A DNA stretch of 64,000 nucleotides from Rhizophlyctis rosea (taxonomy: Eukaryota; Chytridiomycota; Chytridiomycetes; Rhizophlyctidales; Rhizophlyctidaceae): the NCBI GenBank assembly GCA_027596075.1, contig JADGJC010000006.1, positions 309,889-373,888 of the forward strand. Direction: 5' to 3'. Position numbers and translations under genes: made by a program. The notes beneath the pieces were generated by a model that made no database searches, was not told the DNA's origin, and was given only the letters and a program-made list of their open reading frames with translations. Positions 12,202 to 23,966 of the stretch are shown piece after piece (positions within the stretch are counted from its first letter, which is position 1; every line of letters begins with the position of its first letter).

Positions 12202-14332
12202 GGTTTGTTTACTTGGAGATGAATAAACAACACGTCTGACCCCAAACTTATAAGTGGCGGGTGGAGCGCCGGGTATCAAGGGGGAAGTCTGGAAATTTTC
12301 GTAGTTCTGTAAGCCTGCGACGTACATAGGGAAGAGAGTTTTTGTCGTATGAGGCCGGGTGGATTGGTCAAGCAGTTCATTCCGCTGAATGGTTCAAAAC
12401 GCAGTCAACATACCTAGGGTGTTCCTATCCTATATATTCCTTTTGCATTTCACAGTAGCTCCCACAACCCTCTTTGTTGTCTTCAGGGAAGTAGAAAGTG
12501 CTAGCCGCCTCTTTCCAGGGCCGCAAGTCGTGTTTTCGTGCGGAGGCAAGGGAAAAGGAAGATGACGGAATAGCTTTCACCGAAACTTGTTGCCCTCGTC
12601 GAAACGTCAGTCAACAAGTCAGAACGGGGCTTGCTCTCCGCAAATGGGTGAGGGACGCAGTTCCTGCATATCTAAAGCCAGCCCCCACTCTTCTTTCAAG
12701 TCTTTGACCTGCCTCTCGGGTCGTGGTCGTTTTCTTTGTTTTCGCCTTGCTTGCAAAAGGGCTCCTTCTGGTTGAAAGGCTTCTGGCATTCAACTTTCTC
12801 AATCCTCGCACACGGGAACTCAGGGAACAGCCAGCCACTTCAATGAGAGTTTTCCTGGGTCGCCCAACAGGAATTGGCAATTGGGAGTATGAGCATAATA
12901 GGACGCCACCCAATCCACCTGGGACCCTACCAGATCCATTCCCTCGGCGCAACTCAGAAACCACCTGCTCAGCACTGGCCGAGTTGTTGGCAATGGGACC
13001 CACATGGAGCCCGGAGGACCTTGTGTATGTTTGTGCGCGGGTTGGAGCCTTAGCATACGTTTTTGGGTGCGATCAAGTTGGATCACAGTCATTGCGTCAC
13101 ACAAAGTAGGCGCCACGCTTTAGTTTCCGAGACATCGGCAGGTTGCAGTGGTTCGCTGTCAACAATTGACTGCCATTTCCTGTCGTCATCAGCTCCGTCC
13201 CTTTGCCAGTCAACTCAGCAAAAGACAAAATGTGTTGGGTGATAAGAACGTGAAAGAGCGAGATATCAGCTGTTAGTTACCAGCACCCACTCACCGAGCT
13301 TTCCGACTCTTCCGAAATTGATGACTTCCCGTAAGCGCTGAGGCAAGCGTCCACTACCTTGGCAATTCCGCAACTTCTTCAATCGTTCCACCCGTGACCC
13401 CTGCGGTTGTTTGAGCGGGCAAAAAGGTATGTAGATATCAGTAGATAGATCTACCAATGACCATGTCTCCTACAATGTGGGCAAACATGGCTATACTGAC
13501 ATTGTCAGACCGGCCTAAGTAGGGTAAAATGGTTCAACTCATCCGCTTCGAAAGCTTTGAGAAGCATGAATGGCATCGGGCGTTTCCAAACCGTCGAAGC
13601 GCGAGGATTCATCAGCTTCTTCAGCTTGACCTTTGGCACCATGTTTGAGCGTTATTGACTAGCAAGCTATACACTGCTCTGCTTTTCAGTGGACGGGAGC
13701 AACAACCTTCACCTTGTCCAGAGGGAATGGGAGAGCGATGTCCTTCCCATTGGGCGTGTAAAGGACCCTTCCTTGATTAAAATTCCGCAAGGACCCCCGC
13801 GAAGTAGAAAGCCACCACCAACGTCCAGATGTCTAGACATGACAAAAGATGAATCATCAGATGGTGATGGGTTGCACAAGGGCCGCCCAACCACGCGTAT
13901 GATTGGTTGCTTGTGAGACAAGCCACGATCCATTTTCTCATCATGTCACAGCAATGATCTTGGAAACCGGCCTCTCCAAGCACAAACCTCATCGTGTGGC
14001 GCAGAATAACCCGAGAGGTACACTCAGAATCGGTTCCCCACCCGAGTTTCATTCTTCTTACTACAGGTAGATAGCAGCAAATAGTATCAGCAGTAGTAAT
14101 TTCCATTTAGCACAGTTTTACTTCTGAGACTGTTTGAAACGAACAAATTTTCCCAAGCTTCCTTCTATGTCTCACAAGCCTGTGTAGGATCGTGTAGCAA
14201 TAGTCAAAGACCCCTGGCCTGCACGTTTCGGCTGCCACCAACGCCTGTGTCCATCTCAACATTCTCCCGGTCACACGCTCTCTCAGTTCGCCTTCTCGAC
14301 CAACATCCCTACTTCAATAGCAAAACCTTCAA
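12202..14332. other. Long intergenic region between divergent genes
   Basis: Shared upstream region of the low-complexity gene (minus) and the ZIP transporter gene (plus). ORFs of up to about 130 codons occur on both strands (for example 12611-13003 and 12723-13109), but they overlap each other antisense, have no family signature and no matching splice sites. No tRNA or rRNA signature was found. Confidence 0.5.
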
Positions 14333-15754
14333 ATGTGCTCACGGCCAAAACTCTCCTCACTGCTGGTTCTACTTCTGCCATCACTAGCAGCTGCCCAAGG
14401 AGGTGAGTGGCCGATTACAGGTCTATTGACACGTTTATGCAACCGACACTAATAATCTTCTCTTACGTCCAGACAATCATGAAATCCCTCTTACATCCAG
14501 TCCAAGCGCAGAAGAAGCTGATGCCTGTGGTGCAGACTTTGCCGGCTCATACAACAAACCTCTCCACATCGGCGCCATCTTTATCGTCATGGGCGTATCC
14601 TTCATCGGCACAATGCTTCCCATCCTTTTCCGTCGTGTCTCCCGTGCCAACCGCACCGAACTTCCCTTTCATTCCATCAAACTTTTCGGTGCCGGCGTAA
14701 TCCTTTGCACGGCATTCGTACACATGTTTGCCCCCGCTCAGGAAATCTTGACGAACGAATGTTTACCGCAAGTGTTCCACGATTATGAGGCATGGGCGGG
14801 CGCCATAGCACTGTTTGGGGTCCTGTTCACGCACTTGTTCCAAGTGTTGGCGGCTTCGTATGCTAGGGACCGGTTGATGAAGAATCCGGAGAGCATCATA
14901 GTTGGGCATAAAACTCAGAGCTCAAGTGCTGCGACCGTTCATCGACATGACGAGGAGGAGGCGGGTCATCATCATGCGGATCACAGCCATAACCATGAGT
15001 TAGCGATGGAAGAGGCGGAGAGACGAGTTTCGGATTATGTTCACCAGCATAGTGATGGAGAGACGGGGGATCATGCGGGACATGCGCATGGACTAGCGTT
15101 GGAGGAGGCGGAGAAACGGATTGCCACGTATGCTTTGGAGTTGGGTGTGGCGATCCATTCTGTGATCATTGGCGTTACGCTCGGAGCTGCGCGAGGTACG
15201 TTTTGGTTGAGCAATTCATTGTTCGCTGTTACAATAGTTGTCGACTTTCAATGACATATGTCTGAATGTATATCCTATTTCATAGGGCAATTCATTTCGC
15301 TCCTCATCGCGTTGACATTTCACCAATTCTTTGAGGGCATCGCGCTAGCGTCCGTCATTCTTGATGCAACGTACACTCGTCGCGGCCAAGCGATTGTCAT
15401 GGTGCTATTCTGTGAGTTCTGCCCTGAATTACGAACATCCGTTCTTTATGCATACTGAACTCCCAATTTTTAATTTTTTTCAAAACAGACTCCCTCACCA
15501 CACCACTTGGCATCACCATCGGCGTCATCATCAACGAATCATACAACATGAACGCCACCAACGCCCTCATTTCTACGGGAGTCCTCGAAGCCCTTTCTGC
15601 TGGTATCTTAGCTTACGACTCCCTGGTGAACATCATCTGCCCACATTTCAATGGTCGCAACTTCCTCACCGCCGCTAAACCCGCGCGGATTGTCCATTTC
15701 TTCTTCTTGTGGCTTGGGGCGTTCGCAATGGCGCTAATTGGGCGGTGGGCATAG
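14333..15754 (+). CDS. ZIP-family divalent metal (zinc/iron) transporter
   Basis: Exons 14333-14402, 14473-15195, 15286-15411 and 15489-15754 give 394 residues. The first exon encodes a signal-peptide-like start (LSSLLVLLLPSLAAAQG). Hydrophobic segments follow (IGAIFIVMGVSFIGTMLPIL, FGAGVILCTAFVHMFAP). A cytosolic loop rich in histidine (HHHADHSHNHE, HAGHAHG) is the usual metal-sensing or metal-handling loop of ZIP proteins. The second half has the family signature HSVIIGVTLGAA and the FHQFFEGIALA helix, whose His and Glu form part of the metal site, then LGITIGVIIN and a final hydrophobic helix. It should import Zn2+ (possibly Fe2+) across the plasma membrane or an organelle membrane. The loop contains two similar blocks (LAMEEAERRV and LALEEAEKRI), which looks like an internal duplication. 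Confidence 0.92.
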
Positions 15755-16305
15755 GCGGTGGGCACAAAATCAGGGAAGAAGTTCTCCTATTTCCGGAGGG
15801 GGACCATGTTGGTGATGCGAGTGGGGTGGGCACTCATGGGATTTAAGATAGGGTTTCTTTAAGGTTTGTTTTGATGATATCCCGACTTTATAGTCGACTT
15901 TCCTCTTCTTCTCTTTGTTTTTCATATTCTTGTTCGGTTTTCGAACATTGTATATTCCCCTGCTCCCAAGGTAGCGCATTCTGATTAGTTTGCGAACTGG
16001 GAGCCTGCTACATTGTACAATAATACCATTTTGATTGATTTTTTGGTTTGTGCATTTTTTACTTGTTAAGTTTGTGCGAATGTGTGTGGGAGGTCCCAGC
16101 AGTGTAAACAATGGTCGGCTAATTGGAGGGACGGGAAGGAGAGCGGATCCTTCTGATCGAACGCCATTGGAGTGATGTAGTGATGATCGGTGAGGAGGAC
16201 TCACGCGTGGGTAAAGATCATTCCATGACTATTCGAAAAGCCATGTGAAAATCAACTGCCCCTGGAGACCGTCCTGTCAACCTTTTTTCAGACTCTCCTT
16301 AGATC
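15755..16305. other. Intergenic, no gene seen
   Basis: 3' flank of the ZIP gene and 5' flank of the next gene. It is T-rich just after the ZIP stop (a likely transcript end region). No conserved element was recognised. Confidence 0.45.
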
Positions 16306-17364
16306 ATGTCTCGCTCATACCTTGCGGGTCCCACCCACCAACCGAATCATCATTCAAAAGAACATCCCTCTCAGCTGCCGTCACGGCCGCCGCACGCAGT
16401 TGGCAACAACCCAGCCCAATATCATCAAACGCAGCAAGCTTTCCAACCCGCTCAACATCAAGCACCACAACAAACACCACAATGGATGCAGGAGCTGCAT
16501 CAGTCTGCGCACACCCATTCTGGACTCTCCAACTTCCCTGAGCAACCGCATTCACATCATAGATCCAAATCTCGGACATCCTTTGCTGCATCGCAACATA
16601 CACATGGACCGGCCTCCCTTCACTCGCCTTATCATTCTCCATATGCACACTCCCTAACATCAGACGAAGCGCGCCACTATCCGCACACCGGCTCGGCCGT
16701 TGATGGATCTGTGTATGATATCCGGTACCCACCGCCACATCGACAATCTTCGATATGGGCGCCAGATTCTCAACCATCTCTACACCACCACCAACACCAC
16801 TATCATGACCCACAGCAGCATAGTCTTCCCCCTGCACAACCGCATTACAACCTCAGAACATATGCGCCTCCCCCGCTGTCCGAATACACATTTGCCCATC
16901 CACACCCACACTCAACACATGACCAACAACCCCTACCCCACGCCATCATAACCCACCCAACCGCAAACATCCCCTCAGTTCACACCCACCACGACCCCGT
17001 CCCCTCCTCCCCACCAAACGTTCACCCCTCCCACCACCACCGCTACGACCACCCCCGAGCCCACTCCCGCGCCCGTCCGCGCGCCCCACCACCCGAAACT
17101 CTCCCCCTCCCTGCACTTTCCACGTCCGCGCGGTACTCAACATATACGCACTACCAGCATGGTGAGAAGGCGGTTGGGGAGGGGCATTATGAGTTCCGGC
17201 CGTATACGGGAAAGGATTGGCGGATGTTCAAGGAGAGGGATGTGGGGAAGGGTGTGTTGCCGAAGGGGTTGGGGTGGAAGGAGGATGATGTTTGGAAGGG
17301 GAAGAGGGAGATGTTGGAGAGGAGGGTTGGGTATGCTAGACAGGTTTGTGTTTTCTGTTTTTGA
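16306..17364 (+). CDS. His/Pro/Gln-rich protein with JHY-like C-terminal motif
   Basis: A single long ORF of 352 codons. Residues 1-285 are dominated by His, Pro, Gln, Ser and Tyr and carry no recognisable fold. The last 65 residues are different: charged and ordered, with YEFRPYTGKDWRMFKE, then LPKGLGW and a KREMLERRVGYARQ helix. That pattern (aromatic-Pro-Tyr-Thr, a Lys/Asp block, Gly-Leu-Gly, then a basic helix ending in Tyr-Ala) recalls the C-terminal region of JHY-type ciliary proteins; this is a memory-based resemblance, not a search result. The ORF may splice at 17343 (GTTTGT) to 17402-17416, changing only the last residues to EVGI. An overlapping antisense ORF (16304-16837) is a composition shadow. 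Confidence 0.55.
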   Translation: MSRSYLAGPTHQPNHHSKEHPSQLPSRPPHAVGNNPAQYHQTQQAFQPAQHQAPQQTPQWMQELHQSAHTHSGLSNFPEQPHSHHRSKSRTSFAASQHTHGPASLHSPYHSPYAHSLTSDEARHYPHTGSAVDGSVYDIRYPPPHRQSSIWAPDSQPSLHHHQHHYHDPQQHSLPPAQPHYNLRTYAPPPLSEYTFAHPHPHSTHDQQPLPHAIITHPTANIPSVHTHHDPVPSSPPNVHPSHHHRYDHPRAHSRARPRAPPPETLPLPALSTSARYSTYTHYQHGEKAVGEGHYEFRPYTGKDWRMFKERDVGKGVLPKGLGWKEDDVWKGKREMLERRVGYARQVCVFCF

Positions 17365-17416
17365 GATGTAATGTGTTTTGTGGGTTGGTTTGGCCATGTA
17401 GGAGGTTGGTATCTAA

Positions 17417-18111
17417 TGTTGTGAATTCGAATATTCCCATATATATCTTTTCTTCTTGTTCTTTCTCAGATTGGCCGAACCCAGGCCCCTAAAGTTTGAG
17501 GGCACACGTCAACAAGATACGGGCAGATAGAGAATGACATATAGATAGTATTGCTCGGGGAATTTTCACAACTTGATGTAGATTGTATTTAGGATAAAGT
17601 ATATGGATTTGGAAGGACGCCGTATGCGTTTCGGTTTATAATTCTCCGGAATTAAGATGACCATTAGAAGGCATCTGTCATGCCTCTTCCTTCTGATCCG
17701 AAGTACATTTAAGCATCGTTCCTATGCTAATCATCAATTGTGGTGCCGTCGCAGTTGTCCTTGGTGGAAAACGCGAGGGTCTTTTTCACAAGGATTTTGG
17801 ATGGAGCCGGTTTGACGGTTCTCCAGCCTGTCGCGTGTTAGTCCCTATTTTTATCCCAGCTTTCTGCCATTTTCACACGATCTGTTCAGCCGATCTACTT
17901 GTGAAAATCGTGACTATAACCCATCTCACGGGGTCTTTCCATCAAGTGGTACTGACATATACACCCTGTTTGTCTAGCCGAAAAGCAGTACGCCGAAGCG
18001 AATCAATCACTACAGTCCAGGTGAGACAGGGTGTGTGCCCAACCTCATCGTGGACGCGATCTTTTAACCTTTTCAACAGCTTGCACGTTCTGAGCCGAAC
18101 CTGCTGTCAGA
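17417..18111. other. Intergenic, no gene seen
   Basis: Between two plus-strand genes. It contains a short ORF (17724-18152) overlapping the next start, without family signature. The last 40 bp before 18112 are pyrimidine-rich and end in CAACAG, so a 5'-UTR intron is possible. Confidence 0.4.
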
Positions 18112-20183
18112 ATGAGTGCGATAGCGCCTGCTTCGACCACGCTCACTGGTGAACACCCCCCTCAAGGCAGCGGTCCGCCGCAGGAACATCACCAACCGGA
18201 AGCAAGCACTGCAAGTTGCACGAAGGTAAACTCTTACCTTGCAAGTCTGACTGAGCCGCTTCTGAAGGAGATATGCTCCAAGCTTGGTGGGACATTCATT
18301 CATGACAGGTTGTCCATACCGGTATTCTAAAACTGTTACTAGGTCTCGCTTTCGAAGGCACAAACACGACTCTGATCGCTCGCATCGAAGAACACCTCAA
18401 GCAAAGCCAATCTCCTTCCAAATCGGATCTCGCAATCTGGATGGTCCCGTTCCCGAAGCAGCTGCCGGACTTGCCGTCGGAGATGGTCCGCCACATCGCT
18501 CGATTGTCAGGACCAAGCGTCAGCCGCAAGCTGCAAAGCATGAGCAAGTACCATCGCAAGCTGATCACCCACGACGACATCGTTTGGGCGGAAGCGGGAC
18601 ATAGGCATTTCACTGGTGGCTTGAACGAGGTCTTTTGGTGGTCATTCTGGGAGTGGCATCCAGACATCATTTGCGCATACGTTTCGGAGGCTCAAGCTGC
18701 ATTTCCTGAAGACTGGCCGCGACAGGAAACGCTTGACCATGCCGTCAGAAGGGGGGACATCAAAACAGTGAAGCGATTGCTGCAAATGGGTGCCCACGTC
18801 GATCTCGCTTCCATGACGGCTGCCGTCGGACGGTACTACTGCCCGTTGGATGGCCAACCGCCAAGAGAGCATCCCGACATCATGCAAGCACTGTTTCAAC
18901 ATCACACTGGTGTGCACCTTGATGAGGACGGCAAGGCCATTCAGATTGCTCTGCAGCTGGCGGTACAAGGGGGCTATTTAAGAGTTATAGAAGTGATTTT
19001 CGAGCACTATGGGAAGCAGCATCACCTGCCTGGCTTGGCGCTCCTACGGGGTGCGGAAGAGGGTCGCGTTGATATTGTGAGGCTGGCTCTGAAGGTCGAA
19101 GATGACCTCAATGACGCGCAACATCGCGTGTTTGTAGAGGCGGCAATGGAAGCGGCACTCGGCGAGGGTCAGACGGAAGTCGTGCGGATCCTATTGGGAT
19201 ATGATCAGTCGCTCGCAAGCTTGCTGCTGGTGTGGGCTGCAAGGATCGACAGCCTTCCAATGGTAAGGATGGCTTGTGGGGTGAACGCGGATGTACACCA
19301 TGACGAGGACGCCGCGTTGCGGGCAGCCGTGGCGAACAATCACATCGACATCGTCAAATTCTTTCTGACGGCCGGCGCCGACATCCATGCACGAGACGAG
19401 TGCGCGCTGGCGATGGCGGCCGCAGCTGGGTATGAGGGATTGGTCAAGATTCTTTTGGAGGCTGGGTCCAATGTTCATCACCGGGACGGGAACGCATTGT
19501 TTGCAGCTGCGGGATGTGGGCATGCGGGAACGGTAGAGGTTCTCTTACGGGCCGGTGCGAACGTGCATGCTGGGAATGAGGCTGCTCTGCGCATTGCGAC
19601 AGTCAAGCGTTTTGTGGAAGTCACAAAGGTCCTATTCAAGGGTGGGGCAAGCTTTATGACGAGTGACGGTCAAAGTCTGCTGGTGACTGCTGCAGTATCG
19701 GGCGACTCGGCGCTCGTGCAAGTGTATTTGGAGGCGGGTGCTGATCCTCGATGGAGGCGGTATACCGCGATCCGGTGTGCGGCTTTGGAGCGATACATTG
19801 ATACTGTGAAAATGTTGTTGGATGCTATTGCGTATGAGGAGGAGGGGGCTTACAGTGCGCTGGGTGTTGCCTTGATTGAACACAACGTTGTGCTATTGAA
19901 CGAGGTCCTCCAAGCCATGGCGGTTGCACGGGGGCTGGATGCAACATTGGAAGCGTTGCCGGAGGTGGAAGGGGAGTTGCGGTTGGAAGCGGTGATCACG
20001 GCGGCGAAGGCGGGGCAATCTGAAGCCGTGAAGGTGTTGGTTGCGTCCATTAGGAAGATGGAACTTCCGCGGGTCAAGACTGTAGCCGTGCTCGGTCAGG
20101 CTCTGGAAGAAGCGGCGACTGGTGGATACGATGCGATTGTGACGGTTCTAGGGGAGGAAGTTGGGCATTGGGGGTCGGACTAG
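18112..20183 (+). CDS. SAP-like / F-box / ankyrin-repeat protein
   Basis: Exons 18112-18286 and 18343-20183 give 671 residues. The 56-bp intron (GTGGGA...CTAG, with CTAAAA inside) joins LLKEICSKLG to LAFEGTNTTLIARIEEHL, making a SAP-like helix-turn-helix that neither exon shows alone. An F-box-like segment follows (LPDLPSEMVRHIARLSGPSV, about residues 115-160). The rest is a long ankyrin array of about a dozen repeats with the usual alternation of helices and GA(D/N)VHA turns (for example IVKFFLTAGADIHARDE, TVEVLLRAGANVHAGNE). By family it is a substrate receptor of an SCF-type ubiquitin ligase, with ankyrin repeats binding the target. The SAP-like helix could add nucleic-acid binding, which is inference. 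The C-terminal repeats have diverged from the consensus. Confidence 0.85.
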
Positions 20184-20539
20184 GCTAGCTGCCTAGGATG
20201 ACGTTACAGAACAGGGAGGGTTTGCATGGATCTTGCCCTGGCGTCTCTGCTCAACTTTGTGTACAAGCGGCTCGTGCAAATAAATCTTATGTGCTATTGG
20301 TGAAGCGTCTCCATTGACATGATTGACAAGAGGCAGCTCGCGACCTAACAACCAAATATGTTCGGCGGTTTGGACAAAGCGAGGAAAATGTGTCTACTGC
20401 ATGCGGACTTCGACGAGTAGTATAACAACCATGCTCGACTACTTCAGAGATCCAGAGATACCAATATGTTTCAAGATATATATTGAGCACAGTAAATTAC
20501 GACGCATAGGTATATTGATCACGGCACTTTGTACAGTAC
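20184..20539. other. Intergenic, no gene seen
   Basis: 3' flank of the ankyrin gene up to the tRNA-like element. Only short ORFs are present. Confidence 0.4.
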
Positions 20540-20606
20540 TCCCCCTGACTGGACTTGAACCAATATCCTCGTCAAAAGACGGTGCTCTACATTAAGCTAC
20601 AGGAGG
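20540..20606 (-). tRNA. tRNA-Gln(TTG)-like sequence, degenerate
   Basis: On the minus strand the 7-bp acceptor stem pairs completely (CCTCCTG with CAGGGGG, one G-T pair). The D arm is GCTT/GAGC with a 6-nt loop. The T arm is ATTGG-TTCAAGT-CCAGT, also paired. The anticodon loop TTTTGAC would give anticodon TTG (Gln, CAA). It is abnormal in three ways: the D loop lacks the GG pair, the anticodon stem has a bulged G, and the variable region is only about 2 nt, for a total of 66 nt. This looks like an organelle-type tRNA or a decayed copy. A working nuclear tRNA is unlikely because the A-box is poor. Confidence 0.5.
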
Positions 20607-20661
20607 AGGGAGAAAGACCCACACCATCCGCATTGCTGCGACTGGCAAACCTCATCACACT

Positions 20662-20898
20662 GCCCATAAGGCCACATGCTGCTGAGGCGGCGAAAAAAAT
20701 GCCCCCCACCCAAAACCATTACCCAGCCCATAAGGCCGCAGGCTGCTAGCATCGAGTGAGCGACCGACACCCATAGCCCCGCCTGAGGCTGATAGCTACA
20801 GGATCCAGATTTCGATTTCCCGTCGCACCGCCCATAAGGCCGCATGCTGCCGGTACCGTCTATCGCGCATCACCCCGCCCATAAGGCCGCAGGCTGCT
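20662..20898 (+). repeat. Four direct copies of a 22-bp GC-rich repeat
   Basis: Copies at 20662-20683, 20726-20747, 20830-20851 and 20877-20898 share GCCCATAAGGCC followed by a variable CAGG/CATG and GCTGC. All are in the same orientation, separated by irregular gaps of 42, 82 and 25 bp. The core contains GCAGGCTGC or GCATGC, short palindromes able to form hairpins. Similar GC-rich hairpin clusters are known from fungal mitochondrial genomes. The copies lie just beside the organelle-like tRNA sequence. Confidence 0.75.
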
Positions 20899-21719
20899 GC
20901 ACGATGCCATGGTAAATTGAACGGAAGGCAATAGTTCATGGACTTGTGCACCGTAGTGAAATCCCGACCCCGATGAAGGGGAAAGGAAGCGCCCTTGTGC
21001 GGAGCGAAGACACAACCGTGTAGAGGGTTAACCTGCTTGCACGGGAACGCGGAGATTGGTACTCAGCGTTCCGCTAGAGTTAGTTACTTGGTTGTGGAAA
21101 AAACGAACGAGTTTGGCATATCATTACCTCGTACGTTTTCGAACGCAGACGTCTGTACACATTCGGTGGTAGACGTGGCCTTGACCAAAACAACAACGGC
21201 CGACACTCACCGGATGGAATGATGGGCGAGAGCAGGTTCGTCAGTTTATACCGAGGATTTATGCCTGTAGTGAAGTGAACCAAAACCCGTCCCGGGTCCG
21301 ATGATTTTGGAGGAATGGCGAATGGAAAGGACAGAGGAAGTTGTGGGACGCGAATACAGTGTTAGAAAACCCGGTTGTCATGTGATTCTCTATGACGTGG
21401 GCTGATATATATATCTTCAAATATTGTTATCCGCTCTGATTGATAGGATTTGTGATCACGTTGCCACTACCACACAGAAACTAAATTACTGGAGTGGTTC
21501 ATACTGGTTCATGCCACAACAAAACGGCTGAATTTTTGAACATATGACATATATTACATAGACGGCGAAATGTAGAACAAGCGATACAATAAATGGGATG
21601 ATGGTTTAGCAAACATTTCGATCCGAACCTTCAAAACCTTGAATTATGCATCAGGGTGCGAAATGATTTTCCATCACCAGCAAAAGATTTCCTTGCACAC
21701 ACCTTCAGCGGACAACTTC
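20899..21719. other. Intergenic, no gene seen
   Basis: Region between the GC-rich repeats and the protease gene's 3' end. It contains one half of an exact 19-bp repeat (21164-21182) also present at 42820-42838. Otherwise only short ORFs. Confidence 0.4.
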
Positions 21720-23212
21720 CTATCGGTATTTCTCCAATACGGCTGTCTCGGCTGCCATGAGGCATTCCAGGAAGCCCGGGTGGAGAGTTGAAACCGCGAT
21801 GTTCCGGTTCCGCGACATGGTTTGTGAGGGGTCCGCGGTTTCTTGAATACGAGGACCGATCCAGGCCAAGGGGTCTTGCTTTGTCCCTTGTTCCGACACG
21901 TCGGGGTTGTTGGCGAGTGGGCATGGGGTGCTGACCTCTTTGTGTAGCGAGATGAGGTTTATTACTGGTGGACAAAGCAGCAATCTCAATGCATACCCAC
22001 TCACCTTCGGTTCGGTCATAGTATGACGCCATATTGACACCAATGACCAAGCCGTTGCTGTTGATCAATGGGCAGCCAGACGTACCACAAGTCGAGCTCC
22101 ACTTAGCAGTAAGTAGATGTCCGGATGCCGATATCTATGGGTTCACATGATTTACCACTGATGCAATTGATGAGAAAAGCCATGATCAGGAAATTCATAC
22201 CTGGCCGAGCGCACAGGACCGCTCCTGGTAGACATACTCATAAGACGAGGCGGGCGGTTGCTGGAGGGTGCTGGCGTAAAGGGCGGCATCGAAGACTTCC
22301 CCGTCGTCTTGAAAAGCGATCGCACAGAATGAGGCACCCGGTTGTGGCTGAGTGTCCCAGACGTGGAAAGGTGCGATGTTGCCCTCCGCAATATCAGCCA
22401 GCATCCAGGGGGGAGGGATCGCAAAAGCAAGGTCGAGAAGTGGCCGTGCGTAAAGCCCAAACTCCGGATCCAGAAAACATTCTTCCAGCCTGCCCTCCTT
22501 GTGCAGCTTTTGCAAAAAGGAAACCCGTGCTTCCAAGGCCTCAACAATCACCTCGACGCGCTCAAATCCCCTCTCCCCAAGATCCACCCCATCCTTAGCA
22601 TCCTCATCAAATTTGTTCCATAAATTCATGCGTCGCGTCTCCTCATTCTTCAAGATCCACACTTCCACATCTTGCATGGGGCTCCCCCCCAATCCCCAAC
22701 CATCATTGTCTATGAGCGCATGGATGGTCGTGCACAAGAGTGTACGATTGTTAGGAGTTTGGACAAGGAAAGCGGTCGCGGTCGTGGTTGTGTACGCGCC
22801 GGTGGGATCGTTTGTATCAGGCGCCCTGCGTGCGAGCGTGGTTTCAGTGGGGCAAAGCAAAGCTCGAGAGATGAAATGCTGTCTTACCTGACGAAAATTT
22901 GGAATACAGCACTCGCATGCGCAACGACGGTCTTCTTAACATTGCCGAACCATCCATCAAGGGACTTGTCCCGGAGTGTAAGGCTCCGCGGCTTCACCTT
23001 AGTAAACGTAGGCTTGGCGACGTCGAGCGAGTAGCAAGGGAAATATGTGCCGAGGGTGTCAGGATTGCCGGTGTCCGTTCGGACTAACCTTGCGTGCTTC
23101 ACAACTTGTAGAGGGCGGATGCGACCGCCGGTCTTGAGAGGAAACGGGGCAGGTGTATTGGTGAAGGCAGAAGAAGAATATGGCCGGGCCTATCGGTTAC
23201 TGTTGACCTCAT
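21720..23212 (-). CDS. Trypsin-like serine peptidase (PA clan)
   Basis: Exons (minus): 23201-23212, 22888-23132, 22201-22825, 21997-22134, 21720-21935; 411 residues. The catalytic serine sits in TCGTSGCPLINSNGLVIGVN, created by the splice at 22134 (ISASGHLLTAK precedes it). The likely catalytic His is in LCTTIHALID and the Asp in LLDLAFA, so the triad order His-Asp-Ser of chymotrypsin-fold peptidases is kept. No signal peptide is seen, so an intracellular or organellar peptidase of the broad trypsin-2 type is more likely than a secreted one. Length and the long spacer between His and Asp differ from classical trypsins. The first exon (four codons, MRST) is the weakest part of the model; the C-terminal exon is supported by phase only. 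Confidence 0.7.
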
Positions 23213-23966
23213 GGTGCGGCTTTCTGTTTTGGTGCAATGTTGTTCAAAGCCGTCATGTCGTTATGGTAGAATAGTGCAATATAAGATTTTCTGAGAGGCA
23301 AACAGGGGAGCGTGCCCAAGTTGCGCATTTATCCTTCACCCTGACTTTCAAAAGGAAGTGAAGTCGAATGCGCTTGCCGACGGAGTCTCAGCTCCCTGCG
23401 CTCCGAACTTTGAACCACATCAGAAACCAGAAGGTCACGGGTGAGACCAAAGCTGCCAGTGAGTCGGGTAGCAGAAATGAGATAGGGGCCTCAATGCCTG
23501 CCGTGCAATATATGCATTCCTAGGTTTGAGTCCTGCGGCATCACATTGGCCCGTTTTCAACATGTTCCAATTTTAGAGTATTGGTGTATTTGGGTGCTGT
23601 CGTTGATTTTTGGCGCGGCGCAACTGGCACAGTGACCAAAAGCTTCCTGTACAGCCATGTCTCTTTTTGTGCCTCCCCAAAAATTACTGGGTTGGACTGT
23701 GCGGCTGCGCAATTTGTGATTAGGTAATCACCAATGATCACTTTTGGAAAGGTGGACGGAAGACTGCGGAATCAACTAACAGCACCATCCCGGAACAAGC
23801 GTCAACCTCACAATTCCGAGGAAAATCAGCCCTCACCAAAACGTTGGGTGAACGACGCGAGGCATGATCGTCGAAAAGACAGCTGACCATGTTTCGTAAA
23901 AACTTTAAAAAAAGTGATACATGTTCCGCTCTGGTCCTGGGAAGAAAGAAACTCTAGTGACGGGGC
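23213..23966. other. Intergenic, no gene seen
   Basis: Upstream region of the protease gene up to the inverted-repeat element. No coding signature on either strand. Confidence 0.4.

Noticed and set aside
12611..13116. Transposon or small gene ORFs on both strands
   Set aside because: Overlapping ORFs in several frames without recognisable motifs, repeats or splice sites.
16304..16837. Antisense 177-codon ORF
   Set aside because: Shadow of the His/Pro/Gln-rich gene's codon composition; no motif.
20662..20898. CRISPR array
   Set aside because: Only four copies, unequal spacers (25-82 bp), variable repeat core and clear eukaryotic context.
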